Assembly (NCBI GenBank): GCA_002205965.3
Contig: NADL03000471.1
Location: forward strand, 1,302,001-1,366,000
Source: Kappaphycus alvarezii
Taxonomy: Eukaryota; Rhodophyta; Florideophyceae; Gigartinales; Solieriaceae
Reading direction: 5' to 3'
Length of the DNA: 64,000 nucleotides
The notes beneath the pieces were generated by a model. The model searched no databases. It saw only the letters and a program-made list of their open reading frames with translations, and had not been told where the DNA came from. Positions 43,808 through 56,200 of the stretch are shown here, one piece after another. A program made the translations under genes and the position numbers. Within the stretch, counting starts at the first letter, position 1; every line of letters begins with the position of its first letter.

Positions 43808-44755
43808 ATGTGTTCAGCTCCCGTTGCAGCAGCCGCAGCGTTGTCCCTCGCCCTCATCGTCGCCGTCATCGGCCAGGAACACTGCCTTCTTACCGACACC
43901 GAGTGCCAGTGCTCAGCCAGCACCCCATCCGGGACGTGCCTGCGCAGCCAAGGTGACGGCACGTGCCTACTGGGCCAATGCAATGAGGGATACCGGTGCG
44001 ATTGTTTCGGGTATGAAAAGTGTTCAGTGTCCAAATGCGGCAAGCACATTTTAGTCGGGAATGAGATTCCCAGCGAGACGGTACCGTTCGGGTGTCAAAT
44101 GACACCGGGGGCGGAGTGTGCACCAACGTGCCGACGTGTTGGATACAGTGAGCGCGGCACAGAATGCAGAGTCTGAGGCAGCGGGGAGCAGCGACGAGGC
44201 TACGGAGGATGAGTCGGACACGACGAAACAGATTGAGGAAATCCAGAGCGAGAAGAAGGCGATCAACGAGGTGCTCAAGGAGGTGGAGCGTGTGCGGACG
44301 ACTTGCGGACGAGGAGCTGGATGAGATCGACAGGGAAGCCGAGAGGTGGAGGACGCGTGGAGGAGGCGGCGGTGCTGGCGGTGGAGGCGGTGAAGGAGTC
44401 GAGAAGGCGGCCAAGGCGCTGCGGGCATCGCGTAAACTGAAGCGGGGTGCGCGGCGGGCGGAGAGAATCGAAAGGAGAAGAGGGTGCAGTTGGACAAGGA
44501 GGAGAAGAAGGCGAAGCAAGAACAAGGGACTGTGTGACAGACTGCGCGAGGATATCAAGATTCTGGAGGGTGAGCGGAAGAAGAAGGCGCGCGGGTGCGG
44601 GGAAAAGGCGAGGGAAGGACGGGAGTTGAAGAAGAGTGCAGGCAGAAGAGGGATAAGGCTCGAAAGGTGGCTAGGAAGGCCAAGGAGGCTGGGTCGCGCT
44701 GCATGCAAAAGTCGCAGAGGAGCCTTGGAAAGCGAGGAGCCGTGGACGTGTGTAA
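43808..44755 (+). CDS. Secreted Cys-rich coiled-coil protein, copy D
   Basis: The best start of the four: ATG 43808, signal peptide MCSAPVAAAAALSLALIVAV ending IGQ, and the entire Cys-rich domain in one frame to GAEC. The frame then breaks because gggcggagtg lacks one G that copies B and C have (gggcgggagtg); with that base the coiled coil would continue. Coiled-coil heptads run from about residue 115 to 285 with further single-base breaks (e.g. gccgagaggtgg, gtgcggacg). The basic tail ends RSRGRV, stop at 44753-44755. The product is predicted to be secreted and extended, with up to six disulfides in the head domain. A role in cell wall, adhesion or defence is speculation. Confidence 0.7.
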
Positions 44756-45027
44756 TGTATTGAAAGCGTGTGCGGGTGAGGATGTTGCTGCGACGTCTGT
44801 GGTTCTGGTCGTGTTGGGTAGGAGGATTCATGAGAATGATGGGGAGAGAGGGATCGCAGGAGCTCGGGGGAGCAGCAAAGTGAGATAAGAAATTGGCAAT
44901 CTCGGAAGCGGCGGTGCAGTAGTGGCGTACATTCAAGTAAAGGTTGCATGTCGCTTCATTCAGAGGGGAGGTAGTACGGTACCATGGAAATCGGAGGAGG
45001 GGTAATCGGTAGTGGTATCGCGGGTAG

Positions 45028-46740
45028 GGATTGCTGGCGATAGGAGGTTGTGTCAAAGAGTTGTACGCCAAGATGTGACTGAGGTTTTGAGTTTGATATT
45101 GCCGGCAAACCCAACGCTCACGCGCGGCACGGTGTGTTCAAGTGGATATCCACTTGTACACGTGGGTGCCATTCCTGAAATCCGTGGTTGGGATTTGACA
45201 GGATCAACGTATTGTCGTTGTCCAACGTTGTGGCACATCAAGTGAATAATACTGACAACCAAGTCTCTCTTAGTCGCTGCCGTGCCTCAACCGCCCTGTT
45301 TCTTCGCGTGGCGCTTCTTCCGTCGGCGGGACGAAGCGCGGCAAGCAAGTTGTACGAACCACACCATGGCGACCGGGTGGAGCGCGGGACCCCACTCGGC
45401 CGAGACAATGATTCCATTTACTGCCAGCGCCGTCGCCCCGGAATTTGCAAACGTAGTAAATCGATGAAAACCAGCGACTCGAAAAAACACAAGCGAGCAA
45501 CTGACGACGGGACCAGTCCCATCAGTTTGACACCCACACCCTATTGGCATAGATTTGCAGATACTATTGTACACGGAGGATCGAGGCTGGGATAACACTT
45601 TGGACCGGTACCTTTGGACTCGCTTGGATCACGTTGCGAGACATTATGCAAGGTCACCGAGAAATATGTCCGCGGCAGCTGTCGCGTCTCACCGCGGATG
45701 CTCACCTGAAGGAGTGACGACTCGCTCGTATCCGAAGCTTAGCGACGTCTTTTGGTGCACCTATGCCGCGCCACGCGCCAAAATCAGTCACCCAATTCAA
45801 AACTGGATGTGCCGTGGCGTTGCGAATGTTGCACACATGCATACGACACGTATACCACTAGTGTACAGTACAGTACAGTTTACCGTGAACAGGCGGCGGC
45901 ACGCACTCGGTCCCCCCCACAGCGCACCATTCCGTACCCAAGCGCAGGCGATGCATCATGGGCACCTGCACAACCGACGCACCAACCACGACATGCTTGA
46001 GGTTTCAACCAAAGTAGCGCACATACCACGGTGGTGTGGCGGGGTGGGGGTTTCAGGATGTAAGGTGTGGGAGGGAGTGTGAATGGGGTTTGGGGAGGGA
46101 GAGGGTAGAAATGGAAAGTGTATGTGAACGTGTGGGTGTTGGTTGTAGGATAGAAACGTTATGGTGAGCGTAAAGGATGCGATGGTGTGGTGTGAGGGGA
46201 GGGGGAGGAAAGTGGTGGCGATGGAGTGAGTGGATGGTTGGGTTGTGTCGGGCATTTGAGAGTCGGAGAGTGAGGTTTACGGGAGGTGTGTACACGAGTT
46301 GGACAGCAGATACGGAAGGACGAACGGGCGGGGTGGGACAGGGGAGTGGGAGGGGAAACTGGGTGACAAGGAATGAATAAACGGGAAGGGGACAGCGAGT
46401 CTCGGGTGTTGAAAGTGGAGCTTGCGATGCACTTGAGGTGTTTCCTAGTGATAGATGGCATGTGTTTTCGACGGATGAGGGATGGGGGTGTTGTCGAAAT
46501 GTGCCAACTTTCTCGCAACGGCAACTTGGGTGTATGAGTGTCGAGCTAGTAGCTGTGAACGGGTGGGGTTGCGGCGTTGCGGTGGCCAAAGTTGAGGCGG
46601 AGAAAAAAGTTTTGTCTGTCAATGGATTTGCAAATGTTTGTTTCATTGGTCCCTGGATCGATTGATCCATCCATTGTCAAATGGAAGCTGCGACACACAA
46701 ACGGCGTAGCCTGACGTGGCGTGTTTTACTGCAAATGGCT
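45028..46740. other. Unrecognised ORFs; G-rich tract
   Basis: Two overlapping plus-strand frames (45188-45595, 135 codons; 45555-46082, 175 codons) are open but match nothing I know; they could be parts of one host gene with a frame break. From about 46040 to 46390 the plus strand is strongly G-rich (gggaggga, ggggaggggg), which creates a long proline-rich minus-strand frame that I reject as coding. Confidence 0.4.
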
Positions 46741-48300
46741 GCATGTACCGTATTGTACCGTACAGCATAGTACAGTACAGTATTGTACTGCACAGTACAG
46801 TAGAATTGTTGATGGTACAGTACAGTTGTATACTGCGTTATGGTCATGGCACGAGCTCACATTGGCGGGATAACTCCAGTTTGTCCTGCTGTACTGCGCA
46901 GTACAATACTGTACATTACTGTACAGCAAAAGTACAGTCGAATCGATCTACAGTCCATACTGTACTGTTGTACACTAGAGTACTCGGCGGGGGTTGACTA
47001 TGTTTCTTTTGTGTTGGGGGTTCCTTTCTGTTTGGAGCGGGCCTTTTCGAATGGACCGTTTCAGATTTTTTACCTAGGCGTCGGAAACGGGCATGCAATC
47101 GGGACCGCTTACTTGGTGCAGCAAAATCGTGATACGGGATGTCTGGTGTTGAAACGCAGTGTGACTCATGACAAGGCTCCTTTGGGGATCCCAAGCCACT
47201 GCGCAAGCTTTTTGCGTTTATCAAAAATACTTGAACATTACACCACAGAAAAAAATGTGTTGGCCATGCGGCCGAACAAAGTGTGCAAACAAGGCAACCG
47301 TACGTGACAGTTTATGAATTGGCCCTAGGGGCTTGAAATGGCAATAGAGTGGCTTAAATCGACAAGTGCAATGTGAATTGTTGCACACAGTCGTTTGCCA
47401 CTTTCATCGGCGACTGCTTGACGTGGACGTACAGTACCATGCATCCGTGAAATATACAAGACCAACGCCTCTATTTGACAGCACCTGAATCCATGCGGGC
47501 TCTGTGGCCTACCATTCATATTCACACATGGCATATTCCCAAACGACCCCACATGGCGGTCGGTGTACTGTACAGTAGATGAGTAAAGTTTAGCCTTGCA
47601 AAAAAATGTGCGCCCTGCCGCGTATTCCAAAATGTAATTTCTTCGCAGACTTTCCGTTGGACCACATGTCCAAACGCTGTAGTGTACATTGGCTGCTTTG
47701 ACAATGCACAGGTAGGCAAGGTTGCAGCAGCGTTGTGAGGCTCGTTGAAACCATTAGCACAGGCAATACCGTACGGTCCTACCCGGAGAACCGCTTACTC
47801 TGTCGCATTACTGTCCTGTACAGTACAGTACAGTACAGTACAGTACAGTACAGTACAGTACAGTACAGTACAATACTGTACGGTATAGCGTACAGTCTTG
47901 TAACAGCGGCACCATATCCAAAGAAAATGGCATCTTACACTACACGTCAGCACCTTGTAATAAAATTGACTAAAAATAAAACCACACACTCCCGTCAAAC
48001 ACAGCACCACGCGATTACTGCCACTGTACTGCCACTGTACTGTACTGTACTGTCCTGGACTGTACACTAGAGTACTGTACAGTATAGTGTACATATGAAA
48101 TCCATTTGTAGTTTCATATCCCGTAGGATATGCCTTTCTCAATGCACCAACGACAAGACAAAGCAATGTCGTTATCGAATGGCCACATGGACGATTCAAG
48201 CCAGCCACCCCATCCTTGTTCAACCAACATACTGTACTGTACTGTGGTACTGTACTGTACTGTACTGTAGTACAGTACAGTACAGTACAGTACCATAACA
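46740..48300. repeat. Cluster of TACAG/TACTG pentamer repeats
   Basis: Blocks at 46750-46805, 46895-46980, 47816-47872 (about ten perfect cagta units), 48022-48092 and 48228-48296. The unit GTACA/TGTAC is nearly self-complementary, so arrays on opposite strands can pair. A 155-codon frame at 46840-47307 is unrecognised. Confidence 0.85.
48245..48295. repeat. Perfect 25-bp inverted repeat with 1-base centre
   Basis: 48245-48269 is a tactg array beginning tggtactg. 48271-48295 is its exact reverse complement, ending cagtacca. The single central base is g at 48270. Confidence 0.92.
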
Positions 48301-49082
48301 ACTCGCTTGTGCTCCACAGCACTCGCTCCAAGCGCCCCCCCTACAGCCGCTACCTCCCAAACCATTATCATTTCCCATGCTTCCGCCTTTGCAACCACCA
48401 CACCCTTTCCAAAAATAAACGCTACCCTTCCCAGGTGACAACCTGTACCACAACACACCCCACCCCCCCGACTCTACCCCGCAAAAAGACAGGCCCCCGC
48501 GTGACAAGCCAACATTTCTCACATCCTCAATTCCACCCACCCACCACCCTCCACCACCGTCCAATACGCGGCAACTACGCCCCGCTATACATTGCACTCG
48601 ATGTCATTTTTCTTTTTTCTTACCGGACTATGTATGTGTCCCCGCAGGCTCTCGCACGTGGCATTCCAATCCCGCCCCGAACGGACCTTTTATTTTTTCA
48701 TTTTTTGTTTATCTTTTTACAATTTCCGTTGTTGTCGAATTGTTTTTTTTTTTTAATTTGTCGCCTGCAGGGCTGCCACCCCTCGGATTGCTGGCTTGTT
48801 ACAGACCGGGTTGAAACGAAAAACTCCCCCTCTTGTCTTTTTTCTTTTTCTTTTTTCTTTTTCTACCTGTACACAACATAGGCCTATACACACCCGTTTT
48901 GCACCGACACACCCCCCCCCCCTCCACCCATCCTCCCCTCGTCACCAAACCCCAATTCGTTCTCATCCATTCCGGCCCCTTCCTCCCTCTCCCCTCGCCC
49001 CCCTCCTACCGTACCGCCCCTCCCTCCTCCGCTCCCGCTCTCACTCCCGTTCCCCCCACCACTCACCCCCTTCCCCATCACC
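48301..49082 (+). promoter_or_regulatory. Pyrimidine-rich 5' leader/promoter region of the kinase gene
   Basis: Strong C/T bias on the plus strand, with T-runs at 48690-48760 and 48835-48865 and C-runs at 48908-48925, continuing up to the ATG at 49083. No TATA box stands out. Likely promoter or long 5' leader by position. Confidence 0.45.
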
Positions 49083-50678
<1,596 letters not shown>

Positions 50679-53600
50679 ATGAGAGTTGATGTATATTTTG
50701 TGTCTGTGCACCTCGACTTTTTTCGGGACGATGCACAAGGTTGTCGCCGGGGTTGAGGTGTGTTGGCGCGCCGGCTGGTTTTGAAAGTCCAAAGACGTAG
50801 ACTGTGGGTAGATACGGTAGAATATTTGGTGTCAAGTGCACAGGAGCATGTATATCAGGAGCGTATTGGCAACTGGATGTTTGCACCAAGTGGTGAGGTT
50901 TTTCCCGTGGTGATTTGAAATCGCATGGGAGTGGAGCGCAGGAAACATGGCGTGTCAACAGTGGCGGTTGAGTGCAGGGATGTGAGCAAGGTGTTTTTAT
51001 CATAATTAGGAGACTATTTAGAACAAGACGTTTGTTTTCATCAAGCTTCAAGCTTGCAGGAAGCCATTTTCATGTGACCAGCAGGTGTGAGGCGGCGCAT
51101 CACGTTGTGTGGGATAGGTTTGGTAGACAGGGGATGCGGTGGTCGGGTGTGGTGGGTTGCGCGCATGCTGGTGGGTGCGGTATTGACGGTTGACGATGAG
51201 CGTTGTTTATGTAGGTGGAAATAAAGACATGGAGTGATGACATGGAAATTGTGAATGGTGGCAGGCGAGCGGGCAGACTTGGTTTGCGGCGGTTGTAGAC
51301 AGCGGCAGCAAGGATGAGGGGATGTGAATTTAGGCAGCCGAGGCATCGTAGGCACCCGGCGGCAGGTGCGGGCTGGGCGGGGGTTGGGTTGGGTTGGGTT
51401 GGCGTGGTGGTTTACAGCAGCAACGCGGTCTGGAAATCATTGGTGTAGTGTGGTGTAGTGTACTGTAGTCTGATGGGTTTGCCAAAACTAGTCCATATCC
51501 ATCCCGAATATGGCACGAGACCAAAAAATCTAAGCTTTGCTTAGAGTTGGCGACAACTTTTTCAGTCACCTACACGAATCTTGTGGCCACAAAATACTGG
51601 ACCATCATGGACAAAATCGATATCAAGAATCACTAGATACTCTACATGCACTGCAGACGCAACTCGGCGCGAGTCGGAATCTCCAACGGCTCAAGATACT
51701 GCACCGAATATCTACCCTTGTCTACGAATCAAGCAGCCGACATTCGGCAAAGTAACAAAACGCGTACACGTCCCTGCTCTGGTCACATGAATGCCACATG
51801 TTGATTCGTCATTGTGAGACGGTGTTCTCGGTCCCGTAAATATCGTACCGCAGCCTCACGGCACACGCAGGGTTGCCGCAGCAGACCTGCAGGTATTCTC
51901 TTTGAAACCCACTCGTGCTTTCAGCGAATCCGGGTTGCAGTACAAGGCCTACATGTGTAGAAACAAGCGCATGTCCATGCCCATGCAGCTTGTTCATCCT
52001 AGCCATGTGGCCCCCTACGGCCCTTCCGCTTGAACAAAGTACACCCTTTGCCGCCCATTTCCTTGGCCTCTAAAAGTCTCTCACAAAACAAAGGCCTCTT
52101 GTCCAAGGTCACCTGCACCTCAGAGCCTGTTTCCAAACACGGTCTCCCAACAATCGCCTCGCAACGCTGGTGGAAACGGTGACACCATACGCGATGCACC
52201 ATACCATTCGCTTTGTATGATACACGCCTCAACCCCACCGCAGCCAATGAAACGCCCACACGCGCGTCGCGCTGCCACGCCGGTGTGTTGCTATAGGCTT
52301 ACACCAAATGCTCATCTCTCCCGTACCGTACAGTACAGTACACCATTCTCCCCCGCCACAGGCGAATGACACGTTTGGGCATGCATCGTTCAAATCCCTT
52401 TTGCATCGTGCAGGGGCAACTCGTTCCAACCGCCGCTGACAACAACCGCATCCGCATCGTTGCCAAGGCACACTCTCTGTCCAGACGGATTCTTGCGCCA
52501 ATTTCTTCGTCTAGCAGATTCACACTTTGCCGTACACCCTGCCAACGCCAGACGCGGTACCGTTGAAATCTCGGTTGAATTTTGACTCCACACAAAACTA
52601 CTCGTTGCACAAAGGAGATCGGAAAGCGCCCTACACCGGTAGCATGATTTTTCCCGTGATGGTTGGATCACTCGCAACCGTGCAGTCGCCCATGCACACT
52701 ACACGCTTCAGTGGGCGCACGAGGGACGGCCGTTTATAAAGCACCCCAGGCATGCATGTCGATGGTGTCGCCTTTCAGGCGGGATGGAATCATCGTTACT
52801 GCAACGGTGGAATGATTCACAAACTGGCAACCCACAGAATGGTCATTCTTGACCTACTCTAGCACACGCTGCTTGCTTGACGTTGAGAAAGACAAGGGCG
52901 CCGGCTTTTGTACTGGATAGCTCGTGAAAGTTGGGTTGGACGAGAGATGGTAGTCAGGTGACGCAAGATGGCCACTGGGCTATTGTGCAACTGAGTTGCA
53001 AATTATGCGTGGCGTCGCAAACTTGGTGTAATGTAGCTCGAGTTGCTCTGTTTGAGGTACTTTTTTTAAAGAGAGGTTTGCGGTGGCCTTTTACTGTGCA
53101 ATTTTGTGTGGCGCGGTTAAACCGCCAGCCCCGCCTGGTCTCTTGGTCAGCTGTTTTTGAGCATGATGACGGACTACTGCATGTGACGATTCTTTACCCT
53201 CCCCTTTTTAATTAGATACGCTTTGAAACCAATTCGTTTGCCTGACACTCATTCAGACGTGGTTAGGATACTCGCCATCGCAGTCCGCTACGGCCACAAT
53301 CCTTCTAGTGCAAGCAAAGCACGCAGAGTTGTAACGTGTTATACCGCATCCTCGCTAGTTGAAAGCTGTTGATATAGCGAATGCTTGCAGCAATACATAG
53401 GTCCTATCTTGCAATTCTCATGATGTCCTTTGCTGGTATTATTGTCTGGGACGACCAGCGTAAATATGTAGGGCATCACCGCAACGTGTGTTGCAGTGAT
53501 TTTCCTCTGTGCAGGACAAAACTTTCCAGCTTTTCACCATTGCAAACCACCTGGCCCATTCCCATTCACTCGTGTAGTAGACCGAATCTGTGGATTCTAT

Positions 53601-55989
53601 TTCGAGTCGCTAATCAGTGTTCTCCAGCTAATCACACGCATCCCACAAAGACTGCAACCCAAGCATTCTGCAACCCCAGCCACGAAACAGCCAATCGAGA
53701 ATTCCGTCGGTGACCACTCGAAACAACGCAGCACGGGCTCGCTGTGCCAGCAACTTTTTGGCCATAAAGATCAAACAATTGACAGACCTTTACATCTTGC
53801 TGATGTTTCGATCAGAGCACCGCAAAGACTGGCCTGTAAATAAATCCTTCCCGTCTCTTCATATCCTCCAGCAACAGTCAGACCACGGGGCGGTCCATTG
53901 TCCACTAGCTAGTGATTCCACCAATGTCCCACTCTTCCATGCGTACACAGGGAAATATATGTATATTCGATATGTCATACATTGTGTAAAACAGTAAGGG
54001 TACGTTACTGTGATATGCACAAAGTGGCTCGTTTGCTACGGGAGGGCAGACGGAAACGTTCGTCGGATTGGTTCGAGATGCGCAAGATCCTGGAGTTCCA
54101 TGCAAGATGGTTTGCGTGACAGGATAGCCAGGGTGTGGTCCTTGGGAAATAAATGGTACTCTGTAGGTACTTCAGACTCTGTGGTTTTTCATGGTATCAT
54201 AGACGAGAGGTGTGACTAGAGTGCAGTGGTATGCTAAGGGAGGTGAAAGTAAACATGTTGTGTACATCTTTCTGTACACATTACCTCCGACAATAAAAGA
54301 CCTGGAAGCTGAAAATAAAGTTGCCAGAGGATTGCGATACAGCTCTGACGAATCCGAGAAAATCATTACAGCTTCAGGTGTCGCACTTGATTCTGCAGGC
54401 ACCTCGTGCACAGGCCGAGTAAAGCCAAGACATGGGTCTATGGATGAAGGTAATTACGAAACAGCGATGAATCAGTACCTTATGATGGAATTGAAAATAT
54501 GAAAAGGCGATAGGAGCTGGGTTGTTTACAGCAGAATGAAAGACTGAAATGGGACTTGTTCCGTGAGCGAGGAATGAGGAATCAGCAGCTGAACGGACAA
54601 ATTTGCATGTCTAGGACAAAGGCACTCTTTTATTGTTGTAGTCACTGCGCCGTGCTTGACCTCGCAAGCATCAGTTATGAAGCGACAAGGAACGCCGTGA
54701 CACGGTGTTGCCTGTGAGCTCTAGAAGACGAGAGACGTTAGGGTGATTATTAAACGTTGGTACTGGTCAGAGGGGGTGGTATCGCATCTTGTCGCGAAGA
54801 AACCGACTTTTGGAAGGGCGTGTCGGCCGGGTGTACCAATTGCACTGTGCTTGTCGAAGCCAATAAAAAGAATTGGGCATGTATCGCAGCGCATAGTATG
54901 GCCTAGTTTTATGGGCTTCGATTGGTATGTTGCTCCTTCAGATGTCTTGCAACAGTTGGATATAGCCATTGCGTGTATCAGCTTGCGACGAAGACTTCCT
55001 ATGCGCTTGGCCTCGGAGAGAACTCAAGCTTTTGATCATGATATTCCGAACTTTCGATGATCCTGGTTGGTAGGTGGACTTATTTGGGGAAGGTAAATTT
55101 GGGCTTGGAGCTCAGCATGACCAATGGGTGGCAGACGAGGGAGTAGAGTTCGTCTCGGAGGTGATTGTGAGCTCTGACGAATCACTACACAGCTGGACAA
55201 TGGATTGTCCTGTCTCCTGAAAGGATTAAGGCGAGGTGGAGATCGTATGTGCAAAGGTCACAACGATGGCATTTGTCCTGGTCGCTAAAGATCTACTTAC
55301 CAAAGGAAAGCTATATCATCCTGCCCCAATCGGGGCGACTAGGGTGGGTTGCGAGAGTCCGGAAAGATAAAGGGAATTGGAAAATCTGGTGCGCAGCAGC
55401 TCAGGTTACGTGTCAGTCCTTGGCTGCGTTTTGGTGTTGCGGTAGTGATGATACGTAGAGTTGGTGGCAGTTAGTGGATGGATGCCGAAGGTCAAATTGA
55501 CGCCGTGAATGTGGCCTCTTCATTAAAGGCGTGCCAGCAGAGTCTCGAACCGGAGGTGTCCAGAAGTAGAGATTGATGGCGGAATTGTGTGTTCTCCTGA
55601 TGAGTTGGGAGTTGATTATCCCTACTCGGAAATAGTTTGCGTGAGTGACTGTATGTGCTGAGCAGGGAGCTGAGTTGTGCTGCGGAGAGGTTGGTTGAGG
55701 TGAGGACAAGCCCCAGTCCATAAATGAGAGTAGTGCTGTGGCACAGAGACGGGCTGTCCTCAAGGTCTCGATGAATCATTTGGAAAGCTTATTGCAGTTC
55801 AAACTCATATTTTTGACGTAGAAAGGACTACGTGGGGTTGGGTAGTCTGAGGGTGTAAAGGAGCCGGCATGCGCTTGCGCAATAACGGAGCGAAATGTGG
55901 TACGCGGGTCGCGCAGTCTAGGGAGAGCACAGCAATACACCTGTGATCATTGTCGATTGACGACCCGAGAGATTTGATTGCGAAGGAGT
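50679..55989. other. Intergenic or unrecognised DNA
   Basis: Frames of 60-115 codons on both strands, none with recognisable domains. The longer ones are at 51999-52259 (minus, 86), 53381-53713 and 53496-53843 (plus, overlapping), 54212-54502 (plus, 96), 54743-55060 (plus, 105, non-ATG) and 55413-55763 (minus, 116). A tacagtacag word lies near 52328. Host genes with broken frames may be hidden here. Confidence 0.4.
51375..51394 (+). other. Potential G-quadruplex motif
   Basis: Four G runs separated by 1-2 bases: gggcgggggttgggttggg, followed by another ttgg. Confidence 0.6.
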
Positions 55990-56200
55990 TGACAACTTTG
56001 CAGGGGAGGTGCCTTAGTGGTTTTTTCCGAGTCGCTACGCTTCATTCTACCGCATTCTTGTAACCCGTACCAAAACGACGTCCTATTCTAACCACGTTCA
56101 GCAATCTTGGGGCAGCTTTGGAGGAAAATGTCGTTGCCATCGTCAGCATACCAGGCCTGCAGGGGGATTCGGGGAGGATCTGTGCAAGTAACGAGGATTC
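55990..56200 (-). pseudogene. Possible reverse transcriptase fragment (YADD box)
   Basis: At about 56170-56115 the minus strand reads PPRIPLQAWYADDGNDIFLQ. AWYADDG is very close to HGWYADDC in the 20.3-21.3 kb relic, and hydrophobic residues precede it as in RT palm motifs. No further RT motif is convincing on either side. Confidence 0.3.

Larger units (their letters stand above)
43374..45027 (+). repeat. Inverted-repeat arm D (pair 2, right)
   Basis: 1654 bp, mirror of arm C without the 182-bp segment. Promoter and 5' flank (43400-43800) match arm C almost base for base. Confidence 0.92.

Noticed and set aside
43890-45071. 393-codon minus-strand open frame, the second longest in the window
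   Set aside because: It is antisense to gene D across its whole coding region. Similar antisense frames appear in copies A, B and C because of the biased codon use of the coiled coil. The sense strand has a signal peptide, conserved cysteines and heptads, while the antisense product is Ser/Pro/Leu-rich and unstructured.
46053-46670. 205-codon Pro/Ser/His-rich minus-strand frame
   Set aside because: It arises from the G-rich plus strand at 46.04-46.4 kb. No domain, and low complexity throughout.
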